NCBI RefSeq assembly: GCF_020740795.1
Contig: NC_067312.1
Coordinates: 44,478,405 to 44,542,404, forward strand
Origin: Apus apus
Lineage: Eukaryota; Chordata; Aves; Apodiformes; Apodidae
Length of the DNA stretch: 64,000 bases
Reading direction: 5' to 3'
Of the stretch, positions 50,912 to 61,476 are shown piece by piece. The position numbers and the translations under genes are program-made. How positions within the stretch are numbered: the stretch's first letter is position 1; each line of letters opens with the position of its first letter. The notes under the pieces are model-generated. The model saw only the letters and a program-made list of their open reading frames with translations, searched no databases and was not told the origin of the DNA.

Positions 50912-53857
50912 ATAGCAGTGCTGTAAAAGAAATGGTCTCTGTTCAGGTCAGGTATTGTCACATCTAATGCTCAGGTGCAGCATCTTACACCATCTGTGAA
51001 TTTCTCACTGCTTAAAAGCAGTGGAATTTCACAAGGAAATAGAATAGTTTTCCACCATGTTTTTCTGCTTTCTTTTTAATCTTGTGAGGTTGTTGTTCCC
51101 CCTTCCCCCACATTTCTGGGTTTTTTTGCCACCTGCTACTCTCTCTGGTTTTTCCCTGAGGAGATGGGGAAAGTATTGAATGTGCTAGTGGATTTGATGG
51201 TTATTGCTACCAAAAGTTGAGCCGTAATTTCAGAACTAGTGCAGTGGAGCTCTGAAGAGGAATGACATAAAGCTGTGTTTCTTCTGTCCCTTTTACTCTG
51301 GATAGCTGTAATTTGGTTTGGCTTTGTACTAATCACTAGTGATTGTAGGTGAGGGCAGAATTGTTATGAATGGCTTGCTGAGAGAACATCGCAAGTGTAA
51401 AGGGCTGTTTTGCTAGGACTAGCACTTCTTTCTGAAGGAAGAGATATCTAGATACTGCCAAGCTTAATAGCTGGTGATTGGTAGTTAAAATGGACAGGGC
51501 TGGCTATGGTTGCCAAAACAGAGCATTTTACTACTAGAAATGTATTGTTCTATCTGAATTTCTAAGGTTAAGCACACTGTATGGCTGTTGGTAGCCTCAC
51601 ATGCTGTTTCTGTGGAGACCACCGAGAGGCCTTTGCCCTGCCCTGATACAAGGCGTTAAAATTCCTTGAGAAAGTTTTTACTACTGAAAAACCTGGCTGT
51701 TTACTGGGGAAAGTTCATTACTGCAAACACAACTGGAAAGTTCCTGATACTGGAATATTTATAAGGGTGTCCTCCCTTATAGAGAAGAAAGAAAGGGAAA
51801 GAAAACTTGGCAAAAAGGAAGAGCATTGTTAAGTGCTTTTTTTTTTTTTTTTTTTTTTTTTTTGTCCAGGCTAGCTGTGGTTATTAATGCTGTTACTGAT
51901 CCGTGCAATTCTGTGTTGTTGTGGTGTAAGCAAGTACCTTCTGGCTACTCTGTGAAGTAAGAAAAAACTTTTCTGGTGACAAGTCATCTACTTGGGATCT
52001 AAATATGCTTTTGAAAGGCAGTAGCATACAGAAGTCATCTTGATGTCAGGGCTGTATGTCAAATGGTCTTCTTGACATAGTTACATCATTTCCGTCCATT
52101 TTTATTAATTGGAAAGATAGGTTTCGCTATTAGTTTTATTTATTTCTTTAAATAGAGGATCGTTATACAACCCAGTCTCAGGAACAGCCTGTCCTCTGTG
52201 TCGAAATGTGCATGTACTATGAATAGCTTGGTATTACAACTTCTTGTGTTGCTTTTGTGTTATTCCCTTTAGTATATTGAATTGTTTGTGATCCAGTGCA
52301 CGTTTTGTAACAGTGATGTCATAATGAAATAGGTTGGTTTGTTTGTGTTACTAGTGTTAAGATAACTCAGTTGTGTTTTTATGTTCTACAAACTCAGAAG
52401 ATGCTGTGCTTCGGAGTGCTATTTTTTCCTTTCTTGAGTTTCTTACTCCACTTTTCCCGTCCTGCCTTTAGAACAACTGCCTATATGTTATTTTCTGCAT
52501 ACCTTCAGCCATCCCACAGCTTAGACGGGTTTTTCTGTGCAAGTTATTCACTAATCCTTGTTTCCATTTGGGACATACATAGGTGGAGGGACTTTGTGTT
52601 GAAAGGAGCATGATTACTGCTTGCATGATATGAGGAAAGGGGAGTGAAGGCTTGTACAGGCATTACAGCACTCTCTGGGTAATGCTGGTCCCTTGAATTT
52701 CAGCATTTGCCAAGGGATGGCTTTGAGGAGGAGCTGTATAAAGGGATGACAGACTCAAACTGTCTGAGGGCATTTGTAGGCTCAGCCAAAGGCCTGTGCT
52801 GGTTTCAGGTAAGCGATGAAGCTGGTCTTGTCTGCTAGTAGAAGTCTATTCCCAAAGCAAACTAATTAGCATTTTGAAAAATGGTAACTTGGTATGGGGG
52901 GAATATAACTCAAGTTGACCCACTAGCAAGCTGGAAAGGAAAGAAATCTCTCAAAGTTCTTAAGTTAACTGAAAAATGTGCACCAGAATGTGAATGCAGA
53001 CAAAATAAAGACCTACCTGAGAATGAAATCTCTGTAATTAGTAGTGGAGTTGCTTTGCCATAAGCAAGGCAAAAACTTTTATTTTTAGCTTGGTGAATAC
53101 ATGTCTGTTTGAGAGAATAACTTGGCCCTAGTCAGGGATTGTGTCCAGAGAGAGGTGTCTCAATTAGTATGCTATGGTTTTGTTCTACTGGTGACTCACC
53201 AGAGAAGGAAAGCCATGAGGTTTTTTTTCAGCCTGTAAGGTGGGGAGGGAGAGCACTCCCTTACCTGTTGTCCACTGTGGAGAGTGGATTGAGTCAGTGC
53301 TTGAGGAAAGAAAGCCTTCCTTGATAGCTTGCTTCTGTATTGTTTACAACTAAGATTTTAACTGCTGTTTCAAGGTCTTGAAAACTTGTTTAGGAGCTTT
53401 GTATAAGCATTTATGTCCTGCTTCATCACTGAGAGAATAGTAACAAACAAGCTCCAGATAAATAATACTATTTTAAGCTTTCTAAAAGGCAAATAAAGAT
53501 GAGTAGAGGTGGGGAACCAAGTTGTCAAAAATTCAACATGCATTTTCAAGATCTTGAAGTTTGAAGGTGGATATATAAAATGTGGGGGAGACTCTGATGA
53601 TATGAAGATACATCTCTATCTGGAAAGATGCTGCAGCATCTCTGAACTTGGGCGTTCAGACCATGATGACTGGGGAGTCTTGGTGATCAGTTCATCCAGA
53701 TCTTGAAGTGTCTATCTAGATAAAGTTCAGCTGTAATAGGTATGTATGCAGGAGATAGTATTGTAGCCTTTGTTCAGCATTTGTGTGTTTTTATGTTGGC
53801 TTCTGAAAAATGATTAAATGGTTTCACTAAAAAGAGCAGTTTGGATATTTGATGTAG
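50912..53857. other. Gene-free part of the putative intron
   Basis: I see no exon or interspersed repeat. The most striking simple sequence is an uninterrupted T27 run at 51,837-51,863. Frames at 52,371, 52,881 and 53,509 are short and have no domain I recognise. Confidence 0.55.
51837..51863 (+). repeat. Poly-T tract (T27)
   Basis: This run of about 27 T is the longest homopolymer in the window. It is preceded by purine-rich GAAAGGGAAAGAAAAC sequence about 30 bases upstream. It shows no CR1 or SINE body on either side. Confidence 0.9.
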
Positions 53858-54432
53858 TATCACAGAGTATTAGGGGTCGGAAAGGACCTCCGAAGATCAT
53901 CAAGTCCAGCCCCCCGACAGAGCAGGACCAAAAAGCTAGGGCAGATCACTCAGAAATGCAACCAGACAGGTCTTGAGAGTCTCCAGAGAAGGAGACTCCA
54001 CAACTCTCTGGTGAGCATGTTCCAGTGCTCTGTAACTCTCACAGTAAAGAAGTTCTTCCTCATGTTGAAGTGGAAATTCCTGTGCTTGAGTTTGAGTCCA
54101 GGTGTTCAGTCTCTTAATCATCCTCATAGCCCTCTGTCGGACTCTTTCAAGTAGGTCCCTGTCCCTCTTGAACTGGGGAACCCAGAACTGGACACAGTAC
54201 TACAAGTGAGGTCTCACCAGGGCTGAGTAGAGGGGGAGGAGAACCTCCCTCGATCTGCTTTAGACACTCCTCCTAATGCACCCCAAGATACCATTGGCCT
54301 TCTTGGCCAATTGCTGTTGTTGAATCTCATGAGGTTCCTCTTTGCCCAGCTCTCAGCTGCACAGCCTTCAGGTGAATCAGCCAGTCCTCCCAGCTTCATG
54401 TCATCAGCTAACTTGCTGAGAAGACACTCTGT
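53858..54432 (-). mobile_element. CR1 LINE fragment, antisense, internally deleted
   Basis: The 3' tail complement is at the left (TATCACAGAGTATTAGGGGT), followed by TCATCAAGTCCAGCCCCCCG and GTAAAGAAGTTCTTCCTCAT. At about 54,095-54,105 the sequence jumps from the 'cctgtgcttgagtttg' part straight to GTTCAGTCTCTTAATCATCC, skipping roughly 150 bases normally found between them. It resumes through GAACTGGGGAACCCAGAACT and GGTCTCACCAGGGCTGAGTA. It reaches the CAGCTTCATGTCATCAGCTA part near its truncated 5' end. It reaches further into ORF2 than the copy at 50,451. Confidence 0.94.
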
Positions 54433-57400
54433 GTTACTACAGCCTGTAGCACTATGAAAAAGTTGGTGTAGATGTCCATGTGGGATTGTAATTGCTGCAG
54501 TGACTTCAGAAGTTCTTCCGATGTGACTGATTCTTGCAGTATTGAAATTCCTTTGTGATTACATGAGTTCAAGATATTTAAGCCTTGAGTTTAATACTTT
54601 ATATATTTCAAAATTGTAAATAGGATACTGAGATGTTACATTTAATTGTTCAGTCAATATGTTGTGTTTAGTAATCCAGGCAATATGTTATTACTTTTCT
54701 TCTTTAAACATTGCCGCCTGAGAGTGTTCCTTCTCTTCATGGAGATACCTTTGGTTAGGGTTAAAATTAATCAAATTAATCAAACCCATTGGCATTTTAT
54801 AGGCCTTATTATCTGATACTGATGCACATTATGATTGTTATTAGAAGCATGAAAAAAAAATATTGTTAGAGATACTGGTTAAAGTCAGGCCTATCAGTTT
54901 CAGCATTCACAGAGGAAAAATAGAGTTCTAAGACACTCTATTTCAGCAAGTAATTTTTTTCAAATATATCGATGGAACTGTTTGTACTGCTGTGAGCCAG
55001 AACAATATCAGGTGGTTACTGCCTGTACTGGAACAAGCTACTTTATTGTTTCCTGAATCACCCTGAGTATAAGAATGTGAAGGCCAAACTGTATTAAAGC
55101 TTGATTGTAATGTCTTTTCACTCAAAGAGAAAAACTGTGACTAAAATTGAATTTAGTTTTAATTCTTGATGTTTCACTTCCTTTACTCTAAAGCATTTGA
55201 TAAAAACATAGTTGATATTTTGCTTTTAAAGACAAGTATGTTCCATAGGATGTAGAATTCAGGCTTCATTAAAATTAAAACCATTTCAGGCTAAATTTTA
55301 ATATGAAAGTGCTTAGAATTTGTTTTAATCTAAATTTTAATATAAAAACGTTTATATATTCACATGGGTAGCACCAAGTTTATATTTTTGGTAAATTTTT
55401 AGTGACTGGTGTCTGTAGGTTATGTAAATCGGGTTCATATGATATGTGTAGTATTTCTAACACCTATGACAAAGAAGTACATAGAAGTTGCTTTTTGACT
55501 GCCTAAAATTCCTAGTTATCATGTACAAGAATGTACACATAGCTGTCTGTTCTTTTTGCAAATTATGTGCTACAGATTGCCACATTGGCACAGATTATCC
55601 AGACTCATCACACGGAACCAACAGTGGGATGTATGCCAAAAGGGTTAAGTGCATAGAATAAGAGGCAGGGCATGTGTTATCCAGCACAGCACCAGTAGTT
55701 TTACTATCAGTGTAATGATATTTTTTTCTGAGACTTTGTTATGATTGGTGAAGTTTGTGCAACAATCCTTCGAAATCTTACATTTATATTACTTTCAGTG
55801 TATGTACCAGAAGGAGGGAGTTGGTAGGTTAAAGCTGTTCACTTTCATAAAATCACAGCAAAGTGCAGAAATTCAGCAAAGGCTGTTTCCTTAGCCCAGC
55901 CATCAGCCAGTGGGCTTGTCATAGGAGTGAAGTACTCATGCTTGTTTTGGCCTTGGGCTTTGTAGCAAGTGAAAACGGGATTGCTGAAACAGCCAAGTGT
56001 TTGCTGCAGCAGTTTTGTAATGCTTTTGGTGGACTTTGGCTGTAACCCCCTGCTTAGATTTTTGACAGGAGGACAAGCGATCTGGTCCAGAGCCTAAGGC
56101 TTTTTGCATCTCTGGCAGCCGTGTGGAGCAGCCTTGCTCTGAAATTGGTAAAATGGAACAAACTATGAAAGCAGCAAAGATTAGTGTTGAAGCTTTATGC
56201 TTCTTGTTGGGGCTGTCTGCGAAGTCAAAAACATGTTTGTGAACTTTAATGCATGTTAAGAGCATTCATATGTGGGGTCATATACAAGTGCTTCATAAAG
56301 GAATACATTGATTAATTAAGGAAGTGTTCTAGTGTGATCAGGAAGCAGTTAAAAACGTTCGCTTTTCAGTAGCGCTTCCCCTTCCCTGTCTCCACACTGT
56401 CCACTGAAATAACACTGTTTATTTGCTTCTCGGCTTGCTTTTCAGCTTGAATGTTTTAAGCACTCAGCAAAACCTGTTTGCATTCAAGCTTTTCACATCT
56501 ACTTACTTAGCTGCTTTGTTTTTTCCGCTTAAGTTTCTCAGTGTGCCTGTGATCCTTTAAAGGATATAAAGCACTTCTTACTTCAGATCTCCCGAAGCAG
56601 GGATTGCTTTCTGCGTTTTCCAACCTCTTTGCTTTACTTCTAATAGCTAATTACACTTGCTTTTCAAGGTTTGCATGAAGAGGTTTAAAGCTGTGATGTG
56701 GGATGGACCAATTTAAGCTTCTATGGTTGATGAAAATGTGAAATTTAAAAAATGTTATGGGAGCATAGAAGAAGACAAGCTGAAATTTAACTGAATCTTT
56801 GAGAGACTGTGGCAGAGGATAATAAGACTCCTGCAACTTTCATCCCCCCCAAAAAACCCCAAACTGTCTAATATAACCAAATTAGATAGTTCCATCTGTG
56901 TGGATAAGGGGAATTTGTGAGCTTAATTTGAAACAAGAAGAAGGTGCTCCTCATGGAAGGAGGAGAAGCAGAATTGGAAGAGTGGGTTACAGATCCCTTG
57001 TGTGGTCCAGCTACCTCCAGTCATTGAGCTGTGCCTTTGGCTGTTTTATCTGAAAATTATTTCCTGTAAGTCTTGCTGCAAACATGGATCTCAGACTCAT
57101 GGGGGAGAAAAAGGGTGCAGTAGCTGTTAGTTTATCAAATTCTGCAAAATCAAATGGAGGTAGGGCAGGGAATAGGAGAGTCTGCCGTGGGTCACTTAAA
57201 CTTCATGAGTGGATAACTAGCAAGGGCACTGAGTTGGGAAGGCTGTAAAACTGGATAAAAATAAGAAATTATGGGATTTGAGTCTCCGTATAGAAAATGT
57301 TATTTTTTTGGCTCTGTGAGGATGATGAGGATCATATCTACGTTTTATTTTTCAAGTATGATGTGGGGAAGAGAAAGTAACTTGTTTTGAGACACAACTG

Positions 57401-57540
57401 TGCGATTTCTAGATGATAATGTTTTGTTCTGGAGTGAAACTACAGCATGAGCTACTGATGTGATGAAAGCTGAAATTTTTATTGTTCTGATTCATACGTT
57501 TCCTCCTTGGTCTGCCCACTGCAAAGCCCACAATATGGTT

Positions 57541-57611
57541 GTTGTGGGTTTTTTTGTTTGTTTGGTTTTGTGGTGGTGGTGGTGTTGTTGTGGGTTTGTG
57601 TTTTTTTTTTT
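57541..57611 (+). repeat. G/T-rich simple repeat
   Basis: This tract consists almost only of G and T on plus, with GTTTTTTT, GTGGTGGTGG and GTTGTTGTGG units ending in a T run. The complementary strand would be C/A-rich. No retroposon body is attached. Confidence 0.85.
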
Positions 57612-58431
57612 CACCATCTTTCCAGTTTCTTGAAAAATAGATATCTAGTTTTATTTTTCTAAGGTGTTTTTGCAGAGAAATAAATCAATACTATTTTGTA
57701 AATCTAGTGTAATTTTGCTGGTATCCTTCCTCTGCCAGGACATAAGAACTTGCAGATCTCCTGCTGCCTGATATCATGTTCACACTGTGATTAAAAAAAA
57801 AAAAAAGATAACACGATTATTACATGCATATATGTATCTAGGAATACCAAAAGTGTTGAGTTTATTTCTACCAATGAATTTTCCCTGAGGTTTGTATGCA
57901 GCCTGCACTGGTTGATCCCTAACCATAGCTGTATCAATAAGCCAAGTCCTAATAGCAGCTGATATAATAGTCTGAAGTGGGTTTTTGGAGGGCAACCCTA
58001 TTGGAATACGGTTCTCATTAGGGTAGAGCACTATATTTAAAGTTGTCTTAGTTCTTAATGTTGCAGTACTGCCTTGTGGAAACAGTGTGATTACTCCAGG
58101 GAGGAGGTGGAAATGCCTTGCATCACTCAGCTGTCCTCCTGCTGATAAAGGAGTGACACCAAGATGCTTTTCAGAGGCATGAAGTTCTTTTCAGTTGAAG
58201 AGATGCTAACCAAGAATCAAAGCCCTGCGGGAAGAAAGGGTGAGCAGGGCTGTAGTGGGAGGGGGGCACTCACAAAACAAGTAGTGCTTATTTTACTACT
58301 TCTAAATATTGGGCTCTCTTCAGAAAGCTTACACCCTTTGCATGGGTAAGGCATTTGGTGCTTGCATATGACCCTGTGCAGAGCTAAGCATTATCTGTTT
58401 TCTTATTTTTACAGTTGCTTAATACATATTT

Positions 58432-58485
58432 TATATATATAAATAAAAGATGCTTATATATATATATATAATATGCTTAAATATA
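58432..58485. repeat. TA-rich microsatellite
   Basis: Two short TA runs, one near 58,432-58,441 and one near 58,457-58,470, are separated by an AAATAAAAGATGC stretch. Such tracts are self-complementary and length-variable. Confidence 0.8.
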
Positions 58486-59675
58486 AAACAGCTTAGTACT
58501 AATTTGTATCCTGCTGTATAGTTAGTAATACCAGCACAGATGCTTTTCATTCTTGTTACACTTCTCAGATAGTATCAGGTTTATAATTTTGTTTTTGTTT
58601 TAATATTGATCCAAAATCGAGTTTTAAGCAGCTGAGGGATTTATATCCAGCAGGCTGCTGCCATATGATCGTTGTCTTTGTGGTAGGCTCATTACATGAT
58701 GACAAAATTCATGCCATTGTCTACTACTCAGGGCAACCTTTTGCTGCAGTCTTCCTAAGAGAGCTGTGACAACAGCCATGGAGCTTGGGTTGCAGGTAAA
58801 AAAATATTTTTAAGATCTTTTGTAAGGCAGTGTAAGTTAGAAGCTCATTTAAAGTTTCTTTATCAAGTAAATTAGTTTTCACAATAGGGGGTTATTTAGT
58901 AGCAGCAGCAAATAATTGTCTTAACTTTCAAAATGTCATTTAGGCTCCAAATAAGAGAGGCTTGTACAGTGTTGTCACTGTTGACTGATTTCATTACATA
59001 AAGCTAACAATGAAGCTGTTTGAATTACTTAGCAAACTGAGATGTCTTTGACTGACTGTGAGTCATATTGTCTATGTGGAGATTAATTGTAAGTCATCAT
59101 ATATTTATGTGTATATTAGAGAGGGATCTCTTTCTCTGACTAGTTGTCTTTGTGTATTAGCATTGGTCCAGCTTGACACTTACCAGGGGCCTACATGTAG
59201 TTGTAGGCCCTGTGAATTGCCTGAGCAAGTGCCTGGTGGTAGTGTGATAGTAACTATCCAGTAGCTGTCTTTTTGGTTGATAACATTGTATGTAGATACT
59301 GTCTGTTTTCTGTTGCCATACAGCTGAAATATGAAGAGGTAATGGAAAAAAAGCACATTTGGTGTATTGTGTAAATTGTAGCTGAACAGGCAGCTACTTT
59401 GTTTATACTGTGCAAAAACTGTGGTTTGAATTTTGGTACCTGTTTTGAAGACATCAGACTTTGAAGTGATCTCTGTTTGTGTGTACAGAATCATCTGGGT
59501 TTATAGGAGTAACTGGAATTGAGTATCACTGGTTTTTTCCCAATGAACAGTCATGTAGAAGTTAGAATAAAAATCAGGGGTAGTGGGGGACGGGAGGGGC
59601 AGAGTGGCAGGTGCTCTTGTGCTCTGGAAGCCATTACTAAATTTTCTGCATTTCATTTCCATGCAAACCTACATG

Positions 59676-60468
59676 CTTGAGGAAGAGTGGCTGGAAAGCT
59701 GGCCAGCAGAAAGGGACCTGAGAATGCTGGTTGACAGCCAGATGAACATGAGCCAGCAGTGTGCCCAGGTGGCCAAGAAGGCCAACAGCATCCTGGCTTG
59801 TATCAGGAATAGCGTGGCCAGCAGGAGTAGGGCGGTGATTGTGCCCCTGTACTCAGCACTGGTGAGGCTGCACCTTGAGTACTGTGTGCAGTTCTGGGCC
59901 CCTCACTATAAGAAGGATGTTGAGGTCTTGGAGCATGTCCAGAGGAGAACTACCAAGCTTGTGAAGGGTCCAGAGAACAAGTCCTATGACTAGCAGCTGA
60001 GGGAACTGGGATTGTATAGTCTGAAGAAAAGGAGACCTCATTGCCTTCTACAACTACCTGAGAAGAGATTGTAGGGAGGTGAGTGTTGGCCTGTTCTCCC
60101 AAGTAAATAACAATAGGACCAGAGGAAATGGCCTGATGTTACAGACAGGGAGGTTTAGATTGAGTATTAGGAAGAATTTCTATACTGAGTGGTCAGGCAC
60201 TGGAACAAGCTGCTTAGGAAGGATGATTGGGTCACCATCCTTGGAGGTATTCAAGAAACATGTAGAGGTGGTACTTAAGGGCATGCTCTAATAGCCGAGG
60301 TTGTGGGGTTTTTTTGTGAGTGATTTTAGTGGGATGTGTTTATGGTTTATTTGTTTTGTTTATTTGTTTTTGTTGTTGGTTTTGTTTTGTTTTGTTTGCC
60401 CTGTTGATCGTTGTACTCAGTGATCTCAGAGATCCTTTCCAACCATGTTGATTCTGTGATTCTGTGAT
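59676..60468 (+). mobile_element. CR1 LINE fragment with ORF2 C-terminus and 3' end
   Basis: This is a sense-oriented CR1. The 5' part translates over about 59,690-59,993 into the C-terminal part of CR1 ORF2, with residues such as [20 protein letters not shown] and [20 protein letters not shown], until a stop. It continues through the GAACTGGGATTG, ACAATAGGACCAGAGG, AGGTTTAGATTGAGTATTAG and TTGGAGGTATTCAAG landmarks. It ends in GATCCTTTCCAACC and three ATTCTGTG-type octamers. A T/G-rich block at about 60,305-60,400 interrupts the 3' untranslated part. The element is 5'-truncated and broken. Confidence 0.95.
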
Positions 60469-60477
60469 AATAAGAAG

Positions 60478-60629
60478 GTGATTGGTGACAGCCATCATAG
60501 CTTCACTAGGGACAAATTTGGTGGCTTTGTATGACAGGGTTACAGCATTGGTGAATAAGGGAAGAGCAACTGATGTAATCTACTTGAACTTGTGAAAAGG
60601 ATTTGACACTGTCCTGCACAACATCCTTA
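60478..60629 (+). mobile_element. Older CR1 fragment, left half (split by insertion)
   Basis: The sequence follows the mid-ORF2 part of a CR1 in sense: GTGATTGGTGACAGCCATCA, GCTTCACTAGGGACAAAT, then GGTGGCTTTGTATGACAGGG, and GCAACTGATGTAATCTACTT. It reaches GTCCTGCACAACATCCTTA, where another CR1 begins. Its continuation is found at 61,431. Substitutions and a small deletion after GGGACAAAT show decay. It begins within about 10 bases of the tail of the CR1 at 59,676-60,468. Confidence 0.85.
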
Positions 60630-61430
60630 CCCTGACTTCAGCAAGGCCTTTGACACAGTCTCCCACAGCATCCTCCTGGAGAAGCCGGCAATCCACGGCT
60701 TGGACTGGTGCGCCCTTCACTGGGTCAAAAACTGGCTGGGTGTCTGGGCCCAGAGGGTGATGCTGAGTGGAGATGCATCCAGCTGGCGTCCAGTGACCAG
60801 TGGTGTCCCCCAGGGATCAGTACTGGCCCAGTCTTATTCATCATCTTTATTGATGACCTGGATGTGGGGATTGAGTCCACCCTCAGTAAATTCACAGATG
60901 ACACCAAGCTGGGGGGGAGTGTCGATCTGCTGGAGGGTAAGAAGAAGCTGAAGGAGGACCTGGACAGGCTGGGTTGATGGGCCAAGACCAATGGCATGAA
61001 ATTCAACAAGACCGAGTGCAGGGTCCTGCACTTTGGCCACAATAACCCCAGGTAGCTCTACAGGCTGGGGGAAGAGTGGCTGGAGAGTAGCCTGACAGGG
61101 AGTGACCTGGGAGTACTGATTGACAACCAGTTGAACATGAGCCAGCAGTGTGCCCAGGTGACCAAGAAGGCCAGTGGCATTCTGGCTTGTATCAGGAATA
61201 GTGTGACCAGCTGATGTAGGGAAGTGATTCTTCCCCTGTACTCAGCACTGATTGGACATTGGAATGGACTGCCCAGGGAAGTGGTGGAGGCACCGTCCCT
61301 GGATGTGTTCAAGGAAGGGCTGGATGTGGCACTTACTGCCATGGTCTCGCTGATGTGATGGTGTTAGGTCACAGGCTGGGCTTGATGATCATAAAGGTCT
61401 TTTCCAGCCTTGGTGATTCTGTGATTGTGT
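60630..61430 (+). mobile_element. CR1 LINE with reverse-transcriptase remnant, nested
   Basis: This sense-oriented CR1 is truncated inside ORF2 at CTGACTTCAGCAAGGCCTTT. Over about 60,708-60,977 it translates into part of the reverse-transcriptase domain, including [20 protein letters not shown] (the FIDD catalytic motif) and DDTKLGG. An in-frame stop and frameshifts mean it is dead. At about 61,250 it jumps from CTGTACTCAGCACTG to ATTGGACATTGGAATGGACT. About 330 bases that are present in the neighbouring copy at 59,861-60,200 are missing. It ends in the 3' tail (TGATTCTGTGATTGTGT). It lies within an older CR1, whose sequence is on both sides. Confidence 0.93.
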
Positions 61431-61476
61431 AAATTGGAGAGATATGGACTTACTGGATGTACTGTACATTAAGAAT
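61431..61476 (+). mobile_element. Older CR1 fragment, right half (split by insertion)
   Basis: AAATTGGAGAGATATGGACT, then TACTGGATGTACTGT, is what normally follows the 'cacaacatccttctctcc' part of CR1 ORF2. That part is where the left half stops at 60,629. Only a few bases seem lost at the join. Similarity fades after about 61,476. Confidence 0.75.

Larger units (their letters stand above)
54433..59675. other. Gene-free part of the putative intron
   Basis: I see no coding exon. At 55,260-55,350 the word CTAAATTTTAATAT occurs twice within about 40 bases. The other simple sequences are a G/T-rich tract at 57,541-57,611, A14 at 57,793-57,806 and TA repeats near 58,432-58,485. Confidence 0.55.

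Noticed and set aside
50226..50967. 165- and 134-codon plus-strand frames
   Set aside because: They run antisense through a CR1 element, so they are retroposon sequence, not host coding sequence.
59583..59993. 136-codon frame resembling reverse-transcriptase-type ORF2
   Set aside because: It is the decayed C-terminal end of CR1 ORF2 with a stop and truncation, so it is annotated as part of the mobile element and not as a gene.
60600..60680. Apparent internal tandem duplication in a CR1 (the 'ttgacac...catcct' part twice)
   Set aside because: It is better explained as the junction of two different CR1 copies, because the first copy's continuation is found after the second copy's tail at 61,431.
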